DNA of 64,000 nucleotides. Source: Zafaria cholistanensis. Its GTDB lineage: Bacteria; Actinomycetota; Actinomycetes; Actinomycetales; Micrococcaceae. Position 1 is the stretch's first letter. Each line of letters starts with the position of its first letter. The stretch covers positions 310,001 through 374,000 of the forward strand of contig NZ_BKDJ01000001.1 in NCBI RefSeq assembly GCF_008580665.1, given 5' to 3'. Made by a program: the position numbers and the translations under genes. Below, in pieces: positions 1 to 7,949 of this stretch. The notes beneath the pieces are model-generated. The model saw only the letters and a program-made list of their open reading frames with translations. It searched no databases and was not told where the DNA came from.

Positions 1-904
1 CGATGGTGTCGTAACCGAGGTCGTTGCCCTCCTCACGGGCCCGGGCGAAGAACGCGCCCTCGACCACGCGCTCGCCGCGGTCGTGGGCAATGGCGCGGGG
101 GAGGGCCTTGACCACGTCATGGAAGCCGCGGACGGTCGCGGCCACAGACAGGCGCATCTGTTCAATCTCCCACGCGTCCTTGACCAGGCGCAGCTCGGAG
201 AGGGCCTCGGCCAGCTCGCCGTCCAAGCCGTCGGAGAGTTCCAGGTCCACGCCGGTGTTGATGCGGGAGGTGTCCACGAGGGCGTCGCAGTTCAGGTCGA
301 CGTCGCGGACCAGGCGGATGCGCAGGCCGCCGAATTCCACGGCCCCGGCGTCCTTGGTGATCGCGACCTCAAGCGCGTTCAGGTCCGCGGTGCGGAGGCC
401 GAGGCGGGCGTTGAGCTCGGCCAGGGTGGGGCGGGCGCCAATCCAGAACTCGCCGTTGCGGGCGTTGGCGTAGAACTCCTCGGAGTCGCGTCCGGCCATC
501 GGGTGGAAATAGAGGGTGGCCTCGTGGTGGCCTCCGTCGTCGCCGGCCCCCGGATCGGTCGGTTCCAGGACCAGCACCGCCTCGGGCTCGTGGTCCAGCC
601 CCAGGCCGGTCAGGTGCGCGAACGCCGAATGCGGGCGGAAGCGGTAGTCGGTGTCGTTGGAACGGACCTTCAGCGGTCCGGCCGGGACCACCAGGCGCTC
701 GCCGGGGAACCGCTCCGAAAGCGCGCGGCGGCGGCGGGCCGCGTAGGGGGCCACCGCGTCCAGCGCCGGGGCCTGCGTGGGGGCCTGGGCCCAGTGGGAC
801 GCCATGAAGTCCTTGAAGGCCTTGGACGTCGGCTTTTGGGACCGGTTGTTGACGCGGTCCTCGAGGGGCTGCCCGCTGCCGGGGGTGTCAGTGTGTTCGC
901 TCAT
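1..904 (-). CDS. pepP: Xaa-Pro aminopeptidase (aminopeptidase P), C-terminus beyond window
   Basis: This gene runs off the left edge, so only the first 301 codons are visible. The protein would remove an N-terminal residue that precedes proline, a metal-dependent cytosolic reaction. Residues about 55-190 match the aminopeptidase P N-terminal domain, with the signature SNDTDYRFRPHSAFAHLTGL at 81-100. The stretch LRLVKDAWEIEQMR near residue 245 is the usual entry into the M24 pita-bread domain. All five metal ligands of M24 lie outside the window, so activity cannot be judged. The ATG at 904 is preceded by GGAGG four bases away, which supports the start. It is divergent from the PHP gene. Confidence 0.9.
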   Translation of the reverse strand, partial: MSEHTDTPGSGQPLEDRVNNRSQKPTSKAFKDFMASHWAQAPTQAPALDAVAPYAARRRRALSERFPGERLVVPAGPLKVRSNDTDYRFRPHSAFAHLTGLGLDHEPEAVLVLEPTDPGAGDDGGHHEATLYFHPMAGRDSEEFYANARNGEFWIGARPTLAELNARLGLRTADLNALEVAITKDAGAVEFGGLRIRLVRDVDLNCDALVDTSRINTGVDLELSDGLDGELAEALSELRLVKDAWEIEQMRLSVAATVRGFHDVVKALPRAIAHDRGERVVEGAFFARAREEGNDLGYDTI

Positions 905-1046
905 CACCCCTCCATTCTCGCAGAGGCGGCCTCGGGGTCCATGGGCTTTCCGCCAGGGGCACCGCGGCGTGCCCCTGCGGGACGGGCGCCAGCGACGCCC
1001 GTCCCGGCCGCCCAGAGGGCCGCACCGGCCCCCGGCTGCGCCCCGA

Positions 1047-1086
1047 CCGTTACGCCCGCCCGTTACGCCCGCCTATTACGCTTAGG
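1047..1086. repeat. 13-bp tandem repeat, 3 copies, in the PHP promoter
   Basis: The unit CCGTTACGCCCGC occurs at 1047-1059 and 1060-1072 and is followed by a diverged third copy at 1073-1086. The third copy supplies the -10 box of the PHP gene, so the repeat reaches into the promoter. Confidence 0.8.
1077..1082 (+). promoter_or_regulatory. -10 box TACGCT of a leaderless PHP mRNA
   Basis: TACGCT fits TANNNT and ends six bases before the ATG at 1089, which places the transcript start at or next to the start codon. There is no Shine-Dalgarno sequence. Inferred from position and from the same arrangement at ten other genes here. Confidence 0.5.
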
Positions 1087-1088
1087 CA

Positions 1089-1946
1089 ATGCGGATCGAT
1101 CTCCACACCCACTCGCACGTCTCGGACGGGACCGAGCCCCCGGCCGGCGTCGTCGCCTCGGCCAAGGCTGCCGGGCTGGACGTCCTGGCACTGACCGACC
1201 ACGACCAGACGGCCGGATGGGCCGAGGCGGCCTGCGCGGCCGGGGAGGTCGGGATGGGGCTGGTTCCCGGCATCGAGATTTCCTGCAAGACCGCCGAGGG
1301 CATCAGCGTTCACCTGCTGGGGTACCTGCACGATCCCACGCACCCGGGGCTGCTGGAGGAGATCAACAAGGCCCGCGACGCGCGCGTGCACCGGGCCCGC
1401 AGAATGGTCGCGCTGCTCTCCGAGGACTACCCGGTGGACTGGGACCTGGTCAGCCGGCACGCGGTGCCCGGGGCGACGATCGGCCGGCCCCACATCGCCG
1501 ACGCGCTGGTGACCGCCGGCGTGGTCTCCACCCGCTCCGAGGCGTTCGCCAGCGTGCTCACCGCCCGCTCGCGCTACTACGTGAGCCACTACGCCGTGGA
1601 TCCGGTCGCGGCCGTCAAGCTGGTCCGCGACGCCGGCGGGGTGCCCGTGTTCGCGCACCCGGTGGCCTCCGAGCGCGGCCGCGTCGTGGGGCCGGAGACG
1701 TTCGAGGCCATGATTGGGGCGGGCCTGCTGGGGGTGGAGGTGGACCACCGCGACAACCCCGCGGCGGGCCGGGACTACCTGCGCCGGCTGGCCGCCGAGC
1801 GCGGGCTGATCGTCACCGGATCCAGCGACTACCACGGCACCGGCAAACCCAACCGGCTGGGGGAGAACACCACCTCGCCGGAGATGCTGGCCCGGATCCT
1901 TGAGGCGGGCACCGGCTCGGCGCCGGTGAACATGCCCGCGCTGTAG
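1089..1946 (+). CDS. PHP-domain phosphoesterase (RNase AM / nucleoside bisphosphatase type)
   Basis: This 285-residue protein is a PHP-domain metal-dependent phosphoesterase. The metal-binding motifs are visible: DLHTHSHVSDG at 4-14, LTDHD at 35-39, Glu63 in VPGIEIS, and SSDYHG near 245-250. The overall length and motif order match the YciV/RNase AM group, which removes 5' nucleotides from small structured RNAs and hydrolyses 3',5'-nucleotide bisphosphates. The exact substrate cannot be read from the sequence. The gene stands alone, convergent with the sigma factor gene. The start is supported by a leaderless-type promoter six bases upstream. The family call is secure and the substrate is inferred. 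Confidence 0.85.
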   Translation: MRIDLHTHSHVSDGTEPPAGVVASAKAAGLDVLALTDHDQTAGWAEAACAAGEVGMGLVPGIEISCKTAEGISVHLLGYLHDPTHPGLLEEINKARDARVHRARRMVALLSEDYPVDWDLVSRHAVPGATIGRPHIADALVTAGVVSTRSEAFASVLTARSRYYVSHYAVDPVAAVKLVRDAGGVPVFAHPVASERGRVVGPETFEAMIGAGLLGVEVDHRDNPAAGRDYLRRLAAERGLIVTGSSDYHGTGKPNRLGENTTSPEMLARILEAGTGSAPVNMPAL

Positions 1947-1954
1947 GACGGCAG

Positions 1955-1972
1955 CCCGGGACGGCGTCCGGG
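1955..1972. terminator. Possible hairpin between convergent genes
   Basis: CCCGG and CCGGG flank a short AC/GT extension with one bulged G, forming a small GC-rich hairpin between the stop codons of the PHP and sigma genes. There is no T tract, so this is a weak call. Confidence 0.35.
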
Positions 1973-1989
1973 CCGGGAAGCCGGCCGGT

Positions 1990-2547
1990 TCAGCGTTCCA
2001 CCCCCATCGCGGCGAGCACCGTCCGGAGCGTATGGAGAGCGTAGTGGGCCCGGGACTTCACCGTGCCCACCGGGATCCGGAGGCGTTCGGCCGCCTCCAC
2101 CAGCGTCTCGCGCCGGTAGTGCAGGGCCACCACGACCTCCCGGTGTTCGGCGCTCAGGCGCCCCAGCGCCTCCTCCATGAGCAGCCGGCCCAGCAGCTCC
2201 TCGATCGGGTCCGCCGCGTCCGGCAGCAGGTCCACCCCGCCGTCCATGGATACCAGCGGGGGCCGGACCGCCGACCTGCGGTAGGCGTCCACCATGGCGC
2301 TGCGCGCCGTGCGGAACAGGTAGGCGCGCAGGCTGCCGGTGATCCGTGGCGCCGCCCGCCACGCGCGCAGCACCGTTTCCTGGACGATGTCCTCGACGCA
2401 GGAGGGGTCGGGCCCGGCCCGCAGGACGAAGCGGCGCAGCGCGTCGCCGTGCTCCCGGTAGATCCGCTCCGCGAAGCCGCTGTCCGGGGCTGACCCGTGC
2501 GGGGGATCGGGCCTTACCGGGCATCGCTGCTGCTCCATCGGTTGCAC
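1990..2547 (-). CDS. ECF-type RNA polymerase sigma factor
   Basis: This 185-residue protein has the two-domain layout of extracytoplasmic-function sigma factors. Region 2 covers about residues 20-90, with CVEDIVQETVLRAWR and LRAYLFRTARSAMVD. Region 4 covers about residues 125-180, with LSAEHREVVVALHYR followed by a helix-turn-helix ending IPVGTVKSRAHYAL. I chose the GTG at 2547 because GGAGG lies six bases upstream; an ATG at 2538 is 15 bases away. No anti-sigma factor with a zinc-binding HxxxCxxC motif is encoded nearby. The divergent neighbour is a repeat lipoprotein with an ECF-type promoter, the likely target. The sigma subgroup is inferred from that promoter, which resembles mycobacterial SigL sites. 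Confidence 0.88.
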   Translation of the reverse strand: MQPMEQQRCPVRPDPPHGSAPDSGFAERIYREHGDALRRFVLRAGPDPSCVEDIVQETVLRAWRAAPRITGSLRAYLFRTARSAMVDAYRRSAVRPPLVSMDGGVDLLPDAADPIEELLGRLLMEEALGRLSAEHREVVVALHYRRETLVEAAERLRIPVGTVKSRAHYALHTLRTVLAAMGVER

Positions 2548-2653
2548 GTGCCACCTCCCCGGGGTGCGGCGGGGCGCCGCAGGACCGCCCCGGGCGCGGC
2601 GCCGCAGGGCCTTGCGCAACGCGGCGGACACCGGCAGCATAGCCACGCCGCGT

Positions 2654-2681
2654 TGAACCAACCTTGGGGCCTGTGCGTCTT
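2654..2681 (+). promoter_or_regulatory. ECF-sigma promoter, TGAACC - 16 bp - CGTCTT
   Basis: TGAACC at 2654-2659 and CGTCTT at 2676-2681 are separated by exactly 16 bases and point at the lipoprotein gene 75 bp downstream. The pair matches the general ECF pattern (AAC in the -35, CGTC in the -10) and is close to the published SigL consensus of M. tuberculosis. The divergent sigma gene is the obvious candidate to read it. Confidence 0.65.
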
Positions 2682-2755
2682 GGAGAACAGGGGTGCGCGG
2701 TCCCGAACATCCGGTCCGGTGCACCGGCCCCCTCCGCAGGGAAAGGATCCATCCC

Positions 2756-3307
2756 ATGAATCGTCCCCAGAACAGGACCTCTATGGCGCTGGCACTGCTG
2801 GCGGTGGCGGCGTCGGCAGCACTGGCCGGCTGCGCCCCCGGCACGGAGCCCGAGCCCCGGAACACCACCAGCACCCCGATCGGCCCCTCCACCCCGCCAC
2901 CCGGTACCACGAGCCCGCCGGCGGCCGACTCCGAGGCCGTGGACCTGAAGACCGCCGATTCCCCGCTCGGGGAGATCGTGGTGGACGGCAGGGGCATGAC
3001 GCTCTACTACTTCACCAAGGACACCAAGGACTCCGGGACCAGCGCCTGCACGGACGAATGCCTGAAGGCCTGGCCAATCGCGGTGGCCGCGGGGGACGAG
3101 CCGGCGGTCGACCCGTCGGTGACCGGGACCGTGGGCACCATCGACAGTCCGGACGGGCGCAAGCACCTGACGCTGGACGGCATGCCGCTGTACTACTACG
3201 CCAAGGACACGGCGCCGGGCGATGTGCTCGGCCAGGACGTCAACGGCGTCTGGTACGTGGTGGCGCCCGACGGCGAGATGGTCACCAGCGCGCCGCCCAG
3301 CCAGTAG
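2756..3307 (+). CDS. COG4315-type repeat lipoprotein
   Basis: This is a 183-residue exported lipoprotein. Residues 1-24 form a signal peptide with the lipobox LAGC, so Cys would be lipidated and the protein anchored outside the membrane. A Pro/Thr/Ser-rich linker follows to about residue 60. The rest holds two copies of the secreted repeat seen in COG4315 proteins: GMTLYYFTKD with a Cys pair in SACTDECLKAWP, then GMPLYYYAKD followed by GVWYVVAPDG. The biochemical role of this family is not established; association with ECF sigma operons and redox functions has been proposed. The ATG at 2756 has an AGGGAAAGGA ribosome site. It is probably controlled by the divergent sigma factor. Confidence 0.85.
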   Translation: MNRPQNRTSMALALLAVAASAALAGCAPGTEPEPRNTTSTPIGPSTPPPGTTSPPAADSEAVDLKTADSPLGEIVVDGRGMTLYYFTKDTKDSGTSACTDECLKAWPIAVAAGDEPAVDPSVTGTVGTIDSPDGRKHLTLDGMPLYYYAKDTAPGDVLGQDVNGVWYVVAPDGEMVTSAPPSQ

Positions 3308-3367
3308 CCGCCCCGCCAGCGGCGGCCTGCCCGCCCTCCCGGACCGGCCGGAAGGGGCCCGGGAGGG

Positions 3368-3405
3368 CGGACATGCCCCGGCGCGGCCGCGCCGGGGCAT
3401 GTCCG
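3368..3405. terminator. 38-bp perfect palindrome, two-way terminator
   Basis: The arms at 3368-3386 and 3387-3405 are exact reverse complements, 19 bases each. The palindrome lies between the convergent lipoprotein and methyltransferase genes and is followed by TTCTTT on the + strand, so it fits a bidirectional terminator. Confidence 0.7.
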
Positions 3406-3412
3406 GGCCTTC

Positions 3413-3444
3413 TTTGAACCCTCAGGCTTTTGAACCCTCAGGCC
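3413..3444. repeat. 16-bp tandem duplication at the methyltransferase stop
   Basis: TTTGAACCCTCAGGCT at 3413-3428 is repeated with one change at 3429-3444. The second copy contains the stop codon of the methyltransferase gene, so the duplication copied the gene end into the spacer. Confidence 0.8.
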
Positions 3445-4394
3445 TTCGAACTCCGGCGCAGCCGTGCCGGGTAGACCTTCGCGCCGGGGAGCCGGTCGGC
3501 CATGACCCTGACCGCCTGCGGGTTGGAGTCCACGCACACGTAGCGCCGGCCCAAGGCGGCCGCGACCGCGCCGGTGGTCCCGGAACCGGCGAAGAAGTCC
3601 AGCACCCAGTCGCCGGGCCGGCTGCTGGCGGCCACGATGCGGCGCAGGATGCCCTCGGGCTTCTGCGTCGGGTAGCCGGTCTTCTCCTTGCCGGTGGGGG
3701 AGACGATGGTGTGCCACCACACGTCCGTGGGCAGCTTCCCGCGGGCGGCCTTTTCCGGGGTGACCATGCCCGGCGCCATGTAGGGCTCGCGGTCCACGGC
3801 CTCGGCGTCGAAGTGGTAGCGCTCCGGGTTCTTGACGTACACCAGGATGTTGTCGTGCTTGGTGGGCCAGCGGCTCTTGGACCGGGCCCCGTAGTCGTAG
3901 GCCCAGACGATCTCGTTCAGGAAGCACTCCCGCCCGAAGATGGCATCCATGAGCACCTTGGCGTAGTGCACCTCCCGGTAGTCCAGGTGGACGTACAGGG
4001 TTCCGTCCTCGGCCAGCAGCCGCCAGGCCTCGCGCAGCCGCGGCTCAAGGAAGGACCAGTAGTCCTCGAACACGTCGTCGTAGCTGTGCAGCTGACCCAG
4101 CAGCGTTTGGTAGGTGCGCCCGTTGAAGCCCACGCGGTCCCCTTCGCCGGGTACCGCGCGCACCATCTTCGCGTTCTGGCGCTTCTGCGTGCGCCCGGTG
4201 TTGAACGGCGGGTCGACGTAGATCAGCGTGAAGGCGCCGTCGGGCAGCTTGGGCAGGTAGTCCGCATTGTCCGCCTGCACCACCAGGTCCGGACCGTCGG
4301 GGGACCAGGCGGGCGGGCGCGAACGGCCGAAGCCGCGGAGCCCCCGGTGGGGGACCTCCGCGGCTCCGGTATCCACGGAAACGCTCGCGGCCAA
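3438..4394 (-). CDS. Site-specific DNA methyltransferase (N6-A or N4-C), orphan
   Basis: This 318-residue protein transfers a methyl group from S-adenosylmethionine to an exocyclic amino group in DNA. The catalytic motif IV DPPFN lies at about residue 61 and the SAM-binding motif I FFAGSGTT at about residue 270. The order IV, recognition region, I defines the beta class. There is no restriction endonuclease gene nearby, so it looks like a solitary methyltransferase with a regulatory or repair-marking role. The likely start is TTG at 4394; GTG at 4376 is an alternative. It begins five bases after the RNA helicase stop, so the two are probably co-transcribed. The recognition sequence cannot be predicted. 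Confidence 0.85.
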   Translation of the reverse strand: MAASVSVDTGAAEVPHRGLRGFGRSRPPAWSPDGPDLVVQADNADYLPKLPDGAFTLIYVDPPFNTGRTQKRQNAKMVRAVPGEGDRVGFNGRTYQTLLGQLHSYDDVFEDYWSFLEPRLREAWRLLAEDGTLYVHLDYREVHYAKVLMDAIFGRECFLNEIVWAYDYGARSKSRWPTKHDNILVYVKNPERYHFDAEAVDREPYMAPGMVTPEKAARGKLPTDVWWHTIVSPTGKEKTGYPTQKPEGILRRIVAASSRPGDWVLDFFAGSGTTGAVAAALGRRYVCVDSNPQAVRVMADRLPGAKVYPARLRRSSKA

Positions 4395-4399
4395 GCGGG

Positions 4400-6088
4400 C
4401 TACTCGCCCTCGGGCCGGGACACGACCTCGCCGTTGCGGCGGCGGGTCCGCGAACGGCGGCGGCGCGGGGCCTCGGGGCCGCCTTCGGCCGGCTCCTGCG
4501 CCGAAGGGGTCCCGGTACCGGCCGGAGCCTCCGCGGCGGCGTCCTGCCGCGCCGCGCCGCCACCGGCGGCGTCGTTCCGGGCACCCTCGGCCCGGGGGCC
4601 GCGGCTGCGCCCGCCCTTGCCCTCGGCGTGGACCGGACGGTCGGAACGGCCGCGGCCGGGGTGCCTGCCCTCGCCCTCGCCGCGTCCGCGGGAACCGCCG
4701 CGCCCGGAGTTCTTCTTGCCGGTCTCCCCGAGGTCCTCAAGCACCTCTCCGGAAAGGCCTTCCAAAGTGCGCTTGTGGCGCGGCAGGCGGCCCTTGGTTC
4801 CGGCGGGGATGTTCAGGTCGGTGTACAGGTGCGGGGAAGAGGAGTAGGTTTCCACCGGCTCGGCCTGGTCCAGGCCCAGGGCCTTGTTGATCAGGCCCCA
4901 GCGCGGGACGTCCTCCCAGTCCACGAAGGTGATCGCGGTGCCTTTGTTCCCGGCGCGGCCGGTGCGGCCGACACGGTGCAGGTAGGTCTTCTCGTCCTCC
5001 GGGCACTGCAGGTTGATCACGTGGGTGACGTCGTCCACGTCGATGCCGCGGGCGGCGACGTCGGTGGCGACCAGCACGTCGACCTTGCCGTTGCGGAAGG
5101 CGCGCAGCGCCTGCTCGCGGGCGCCCTGGCCCAGGTCGCCGTGGATGGATCCGGCGGCGAATCCCCGGTCGACCAGTTCGTCGCTCAGCTTCGCGGCCGA
5201 GCGCTTGGTCTTGGTGAAGATGATCGTCCGGCCGCGGCCCTCCGCCTGCAGGATGCGGGCAACGACCTCGTCCTTGTCCAGCTGGTGGGCGCGGTAGATG
5301 ACCTGGCGGATGTCCTTCTTGGTGATCGAATCGTCATCCGGATCGGCGGCACGGATGTGCGTGGGCTGGGACATGTAGCGCCGGGCCATGGCCACGACGG
5401 CCCCGGGCATGGTGGCGGAGAAGAGCATGGTCTGGCGCACCGCCGGGGTGGCGGCCAGCAGGGTCTCCACATCCGGCAGGAAGCCGAGGTCCAACATTTC
5501 GTCGGCCTCGTCCAGGACCACGATCCGCACGTTCTTCAGGCTCAGGTGCTTCTGCTTGTAGAGGTCGATCAGACGCCCGGGCGTGCCGACGACCACCTCG
5601 ACGCCGGCCTGCAGCTGCTCGATCTGCGGCTCGTACGCGCGGCCGCCGTAGATGGTGGCGATGCGCGCGTTGCGGTGCCTGGACGCGGTTTCCAGGTCCT
5701 GGGCGACCTGGACGGCCAGTTCGCGGGTGGGGGCGACGATCAGCGCCTGCGGGGCGCCCGGGACGGGCAGCTGGTCGTAGCCCTCGTCGCCCGGGCCAAC
5801 CACGCGCTGCAGCGCGGGCAGGCCGAAGCCGAGGGTCTTGCCGGTGCCGGTCTTGGCCTGGCCGATGATGTCGTGGCCGCCAAGGGCGATCGGCAGCGTC
5901 ATCGCCTGGATCGGGAAGGGGTGGGTGATGCCGGCGGCGGCCAGCGAGTCGACGATGTCCTGGCGGACACCGAAGTCGGCGAACGTCTTCTCCGGGATCT
6001 CGTGCGGGGCTTCGGTGGTGGTCAGCGACTCTTCGACGTCGATCTCTTCGGTGCCCGAGTCGGCAATCAGATGGTGTTCAGCGTTCAA
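4400..6088 (-). CDS. DEAD-box RNA helicase
   Basis: This ATP-dependent RNA helicase, about 562 residues from the chosen start, shows all family motifs in order: a Q motif ITHPFPIQ, Walker A AKTGTGKT at 78-85, PTRELA, TPGRL, DEAD at 193-196, SAT at 224-226, ATDVAARGIDV and HRVGRTGRAG. After about residue 390 comes a basic, Gly/Arg-rich disordered tail typical of RhlE/CsdA-type enzymes that remodel ribosomal or messenger RNA. The start is uncertain: the frame stays open to 6304, but codons above 6088 give Arg/Pro-rich sequence unlike a helicase N-terminus, so I used the TTG at 6088. The methyltransferase gene follows in the same operon. Confidence 0.85.
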   Translation of the reverse strand: MNAEHHLIADSGTEEIDVEESLTTTEAPHEIPEKTFADFGVRQDIVDSLAAAGITHPFPIQAMTLPIALGGHDIIGQAKTGTGKTLGFGLPALQRVVGPGDEGYDQLPVPGAPQALIVAPTRELAVQVAQDLETASRHRNARIATIYGGRAYEPQIEQLQAGVEVVVGTPGRLIDLYKQKHLSLKNVRIVVLDEADEMLDLGFLPDVETLLAATPAVRQTMLFSATMPGAVVAMARRYMSQPTHIRAADPDDDSITKKDIRQVIYRAHQLDKDEVVARILQAEGRGRTIIFTKTKRSAAKLSDELVDRGFAAGSIHGDLGQGAREQALRAFRNGKVDVLVATDVAARGIDVDDVTHVINLQCPEDEKTYLHRVGRTGRAGNKGTAITFVDWEDVPRWGLINKALGLDQAEPVETYSSSPHLYTDLNIPAGTKGRLPRHKRTLEGLSGEVLEDLGETGKKNSGRGGSRGRGEGEGRHPGRGRSDRPVHAEGKGGRSRGPRAEGARNDAAGGGAARQDAAAEAPAGTGTPSAQEPAEGGPEAPRRRRSRTRRRNGEVVSRPEGE

Positions 6089-6376
6089 GGCATTCTCAAT
6101 TTCATTAGGGTGCCGAGGCCGGGCGTGCTCAACGCGCACCGCACGGGGCGGGACGGAGACCACCGCGGGAGCGGCGCATCCAGCGGAGCCGATCGCGGGC
6201 TGCCGGCGCGGAGAAGCTGACCGCGCCATGGGGGGCAGGTTTGCTGGTGAAACGCTGCCGGGGAACTGGTGACGTATAGCGACCGGGCATCCATGTATAC
6301 CCAACCAGTGTATCTTGCGGGCCCGCCCCCGGGGCGCGGCACGCTGCGGGACGGACGGGGACAGGGTCCTGCCGGC
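6089..6376 (-). promoter_or_regulatory. Helicase upstream region, possible long leader
   Basis: This 288-bp gap lies between the stop of the RNB gene (6377) and the assigned helicase start. The helicase frame is open through most of it but the predicted residues look non-coding. It has unusually AT-rich patches for this genome, including TATACA at 6294-6299 and TATACG at 6273-6278 on the minus strand, which could be -10 boxes. No convincing -35 box accompanies them. If either is used, the helicase mRNA has a leader of about 200 nt. Confidence 0.35.
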
Positions 6377-7912
6377 CTAGCGGACCGTGCGGAAAAGCAC
6401 CTTCCGGGTACCCGGATCCGCCTCGGCGAGCTGGACCGTGACCCGTTCCCCGGCCGCCACCCGGGCCCCTTCCGGCCCGGTGTCCTCGAACCGGGCGGCC
6501 ACCGGGGGATCGGCGATCTGCAGCGTCCCGTACGGTCCGCCCCCGTTGCCGGCCGGCCTCCCGTTGCCACCGTTGCCACCGTTGCCGCCGTTTCCCTCCC
6601 GGCCGTTGCGCTCGGGAGCGGCCGGGGCCGGGGGCTCGATCACGACCGCGGAGAACATCTCCCCGACCCTGCCGGCCAGCAAGGCGGCCTCCACCGTGTC
6701 GATCGCGGCCCGTTCCACCCGCGAGGCCAGCTGGCCCGAGCGCTGCATCAGTTCCGGCAGCAGCGGCAGCGCCTGCCGCACCCCCGGGGGGACCGGCTCG
6801 CCGCGCAGGTGGTGGTCGCACACCACCAGGACAAAACGGTCCACCAGCCGCCGCAGCGGCGCCGTGGCATGCGCATAGGGGGCGGCGATCGCGGCCTGCA
6901 CGTGCTCCTCCGGGACCTCGCCGTCGAACGCCGTGTAGCCGGCTCCGCGGAACAGCGCCGCGGCATGGTGCATCAGCGCCAGCTGGCGCGGGTCGGTCAG
7001 GTCCAGGGAGCGCAGGAAGTCCCCGTAATGGACGCCCGGCTCCCATTCATGGCCCAGGGCCAGGGCCCGGCGGCGGAAATACGCCACCCCGGTTGCGTCG
7101 GGCCCGGGCAGGGTACGCAGGATGCCCATCCGGCCCGCCACCATGATCCGGGCCGCCTCCATCCCGGTCAGCAGCGAAATCTGGGCATTCCAGTCCTCCA
7201 CCGGAAGCGGGGCCCGTGCCACCAGCCGGTACCCGCCTTCGTCGTCCGCCTCGATCTCCTGCTCGGGGATGCGCAGGTGCGCGCCGCCGCGCGCATGCTC
7301 CAGCGCCACCCGCTTGATCCCGACCTCCTTCAGCAGGACCAGGGACTCGTCCGCGGCGCCGGCATCGAGCGCCTGCTGCGCCTCGGCGTAGGTCAGCCGC
7401 GCGCGGCTGACGACGGCGGCGCGCACCAGTTCCGTCGAGACCACGCGCGCCTCGCGGTCCAGCCGGAACGTCCACACGTAGGCGCCGCGGCGCCGCAGCG
7501 GGAGCAGGCTGCCGGCATCCTCGCTGATCACTTCCGGATGCAGCGGGATCCGCCGGTGCGGAAGATAGACGGTCTGGCCCCGCAGCCGGGCCTCACGGTC
7601 CACCGCCCCGCCGTCGGCCACAAAGGCGGGCACGTCGGCGATGGCGTAGTGGACGGTGTAGCCACCGCCGTCCCGGGCCAGGTGCACGGCCTGGTCCAGG
7701 TCGGTGGACCCGGGCGGGTCGATCGTCACGAAGGGAATGCCGGTGCGGTCCTCCGCGGGGGGATGGTGCGCGGCCACCGCCGCCCGCGCCTCCTCCAGCA
7801 CATCCTCCGGGAAGCCGCGGGGCAGCCCGAATTCGTCCTCCAGGGCCGCCAACGCCGCGGCCAGGCCGGTCCGCCGGGCTCCGGCGGTCAGATCGATGTG
7901 CTGGTACACCAC
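6377..7912 (-). CDS. RNB-domain exoribonuclease (RNase II/R family)
   Basis: This 511-residue protein is a 3'-to-5' exoribonuclease of the RNase II/R superfamily. The metal-binding cluster IDPPGSTDLDQA at 64-75 supplies the catalytic aspartates (65, 71, 73), and HATAPLRRLVDRF near residue 356 matches the conserved RNB motif. It lacks the N-terminal cold-shock domains of E. coli RNase R and is shorter, as in many actinobacterial RNB proteins. A Gly-Asn linker encoded by a 9-bp repeat (6561-6593) separates the RNB domain from a short beta-rich C-terminal part. The gene starts with GTG-GTG and has a leaderless-type promoter shared back to back with the ferritin-like gene. Confidence 0.85.
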   Translation of the reverse strand: MVYQHIDLTAGARRTGLAAALAALEDEFGLPRGFPEDVLEEARAAVAAHHPPAEDRTGIPFVTIDPPGSTDLDQAVHLARDGGGYTVHYAIADVPAFVADGGAVDREARLRGQTVYLPHRRIPLHPEVISEDAGSLLPLRRRGAYVWTFRLDREARVVSTELVRAAVVSRARLTYAEAQQALDAGAADESLVLLKEVGIKRVALEHARGGAHLRIPEQEIEADDEGGYRLVARAPLPVEDWNAQISLLTGMEAARIMVAGRMGILRTLPGPDATGVAYFRRRALALGHEWEPGVHYGDFLRSLDLTDPRQLALMHHAAALFRGAGYTAFDGEVPEEHVQAAIAAPYAHATAPLRRLVDRFVLVVCDHHLRGEPVPPGVRQALPLLPELMQRSGQLASRVERAAIDTVEAALLAGRVGEMFSAVVIEPPAPAAPERNGREGNGGNGGNGGNGRPAGNGGGPYGTLQIADPPVAARFEDTGPEGARVAAGERVTVQLAEADPGTRKVLFRTVR

Positions 7913-7916
7913 GTGC

Positions 7917-7949
7917 CCAGCCTACCCATGCGCGCGCGGAGTAGGCTGG
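7917..7949. promoter_or_regulatory. Back-to-back leaderless promoters (RNB and ferritin-like genes)
   Basis: CCAGCCTAC at 7917-7925 and GTAGGCTGG at 7941-7949 are perfect 9-bp inverted arms in a 41-bp gap. Each arm contains a TAGGCT -10 box pointing outward (7919-7924 on minus, 7942-7947 on plus), each exactly six bases before a start codon. The simplest reading is two leaderless promoters facing away from each other; a shared regulator site is also possible. Confidence 0.6.

Noticed and set aside
1089-1946. DNA polymerase PHP domain or histidinol phosphatase
   Set aside because: The protein is a stand-alone 285-residue PHP domain with RNase AM-like motifs and no polymerase or his context.
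3438-4394. Restriction-modification system
   Set aside because: No endonuclease or specificity subunit gene lies nearby; the partner gene is an RNA helicase.
6089-6304. N-terminal extension of the DEAD-box helicase
   Set aside because: The residues are Arg/Pro/Ala-rich and unlike helicase N-termini; AT-rich patches there look like promoter sequence.
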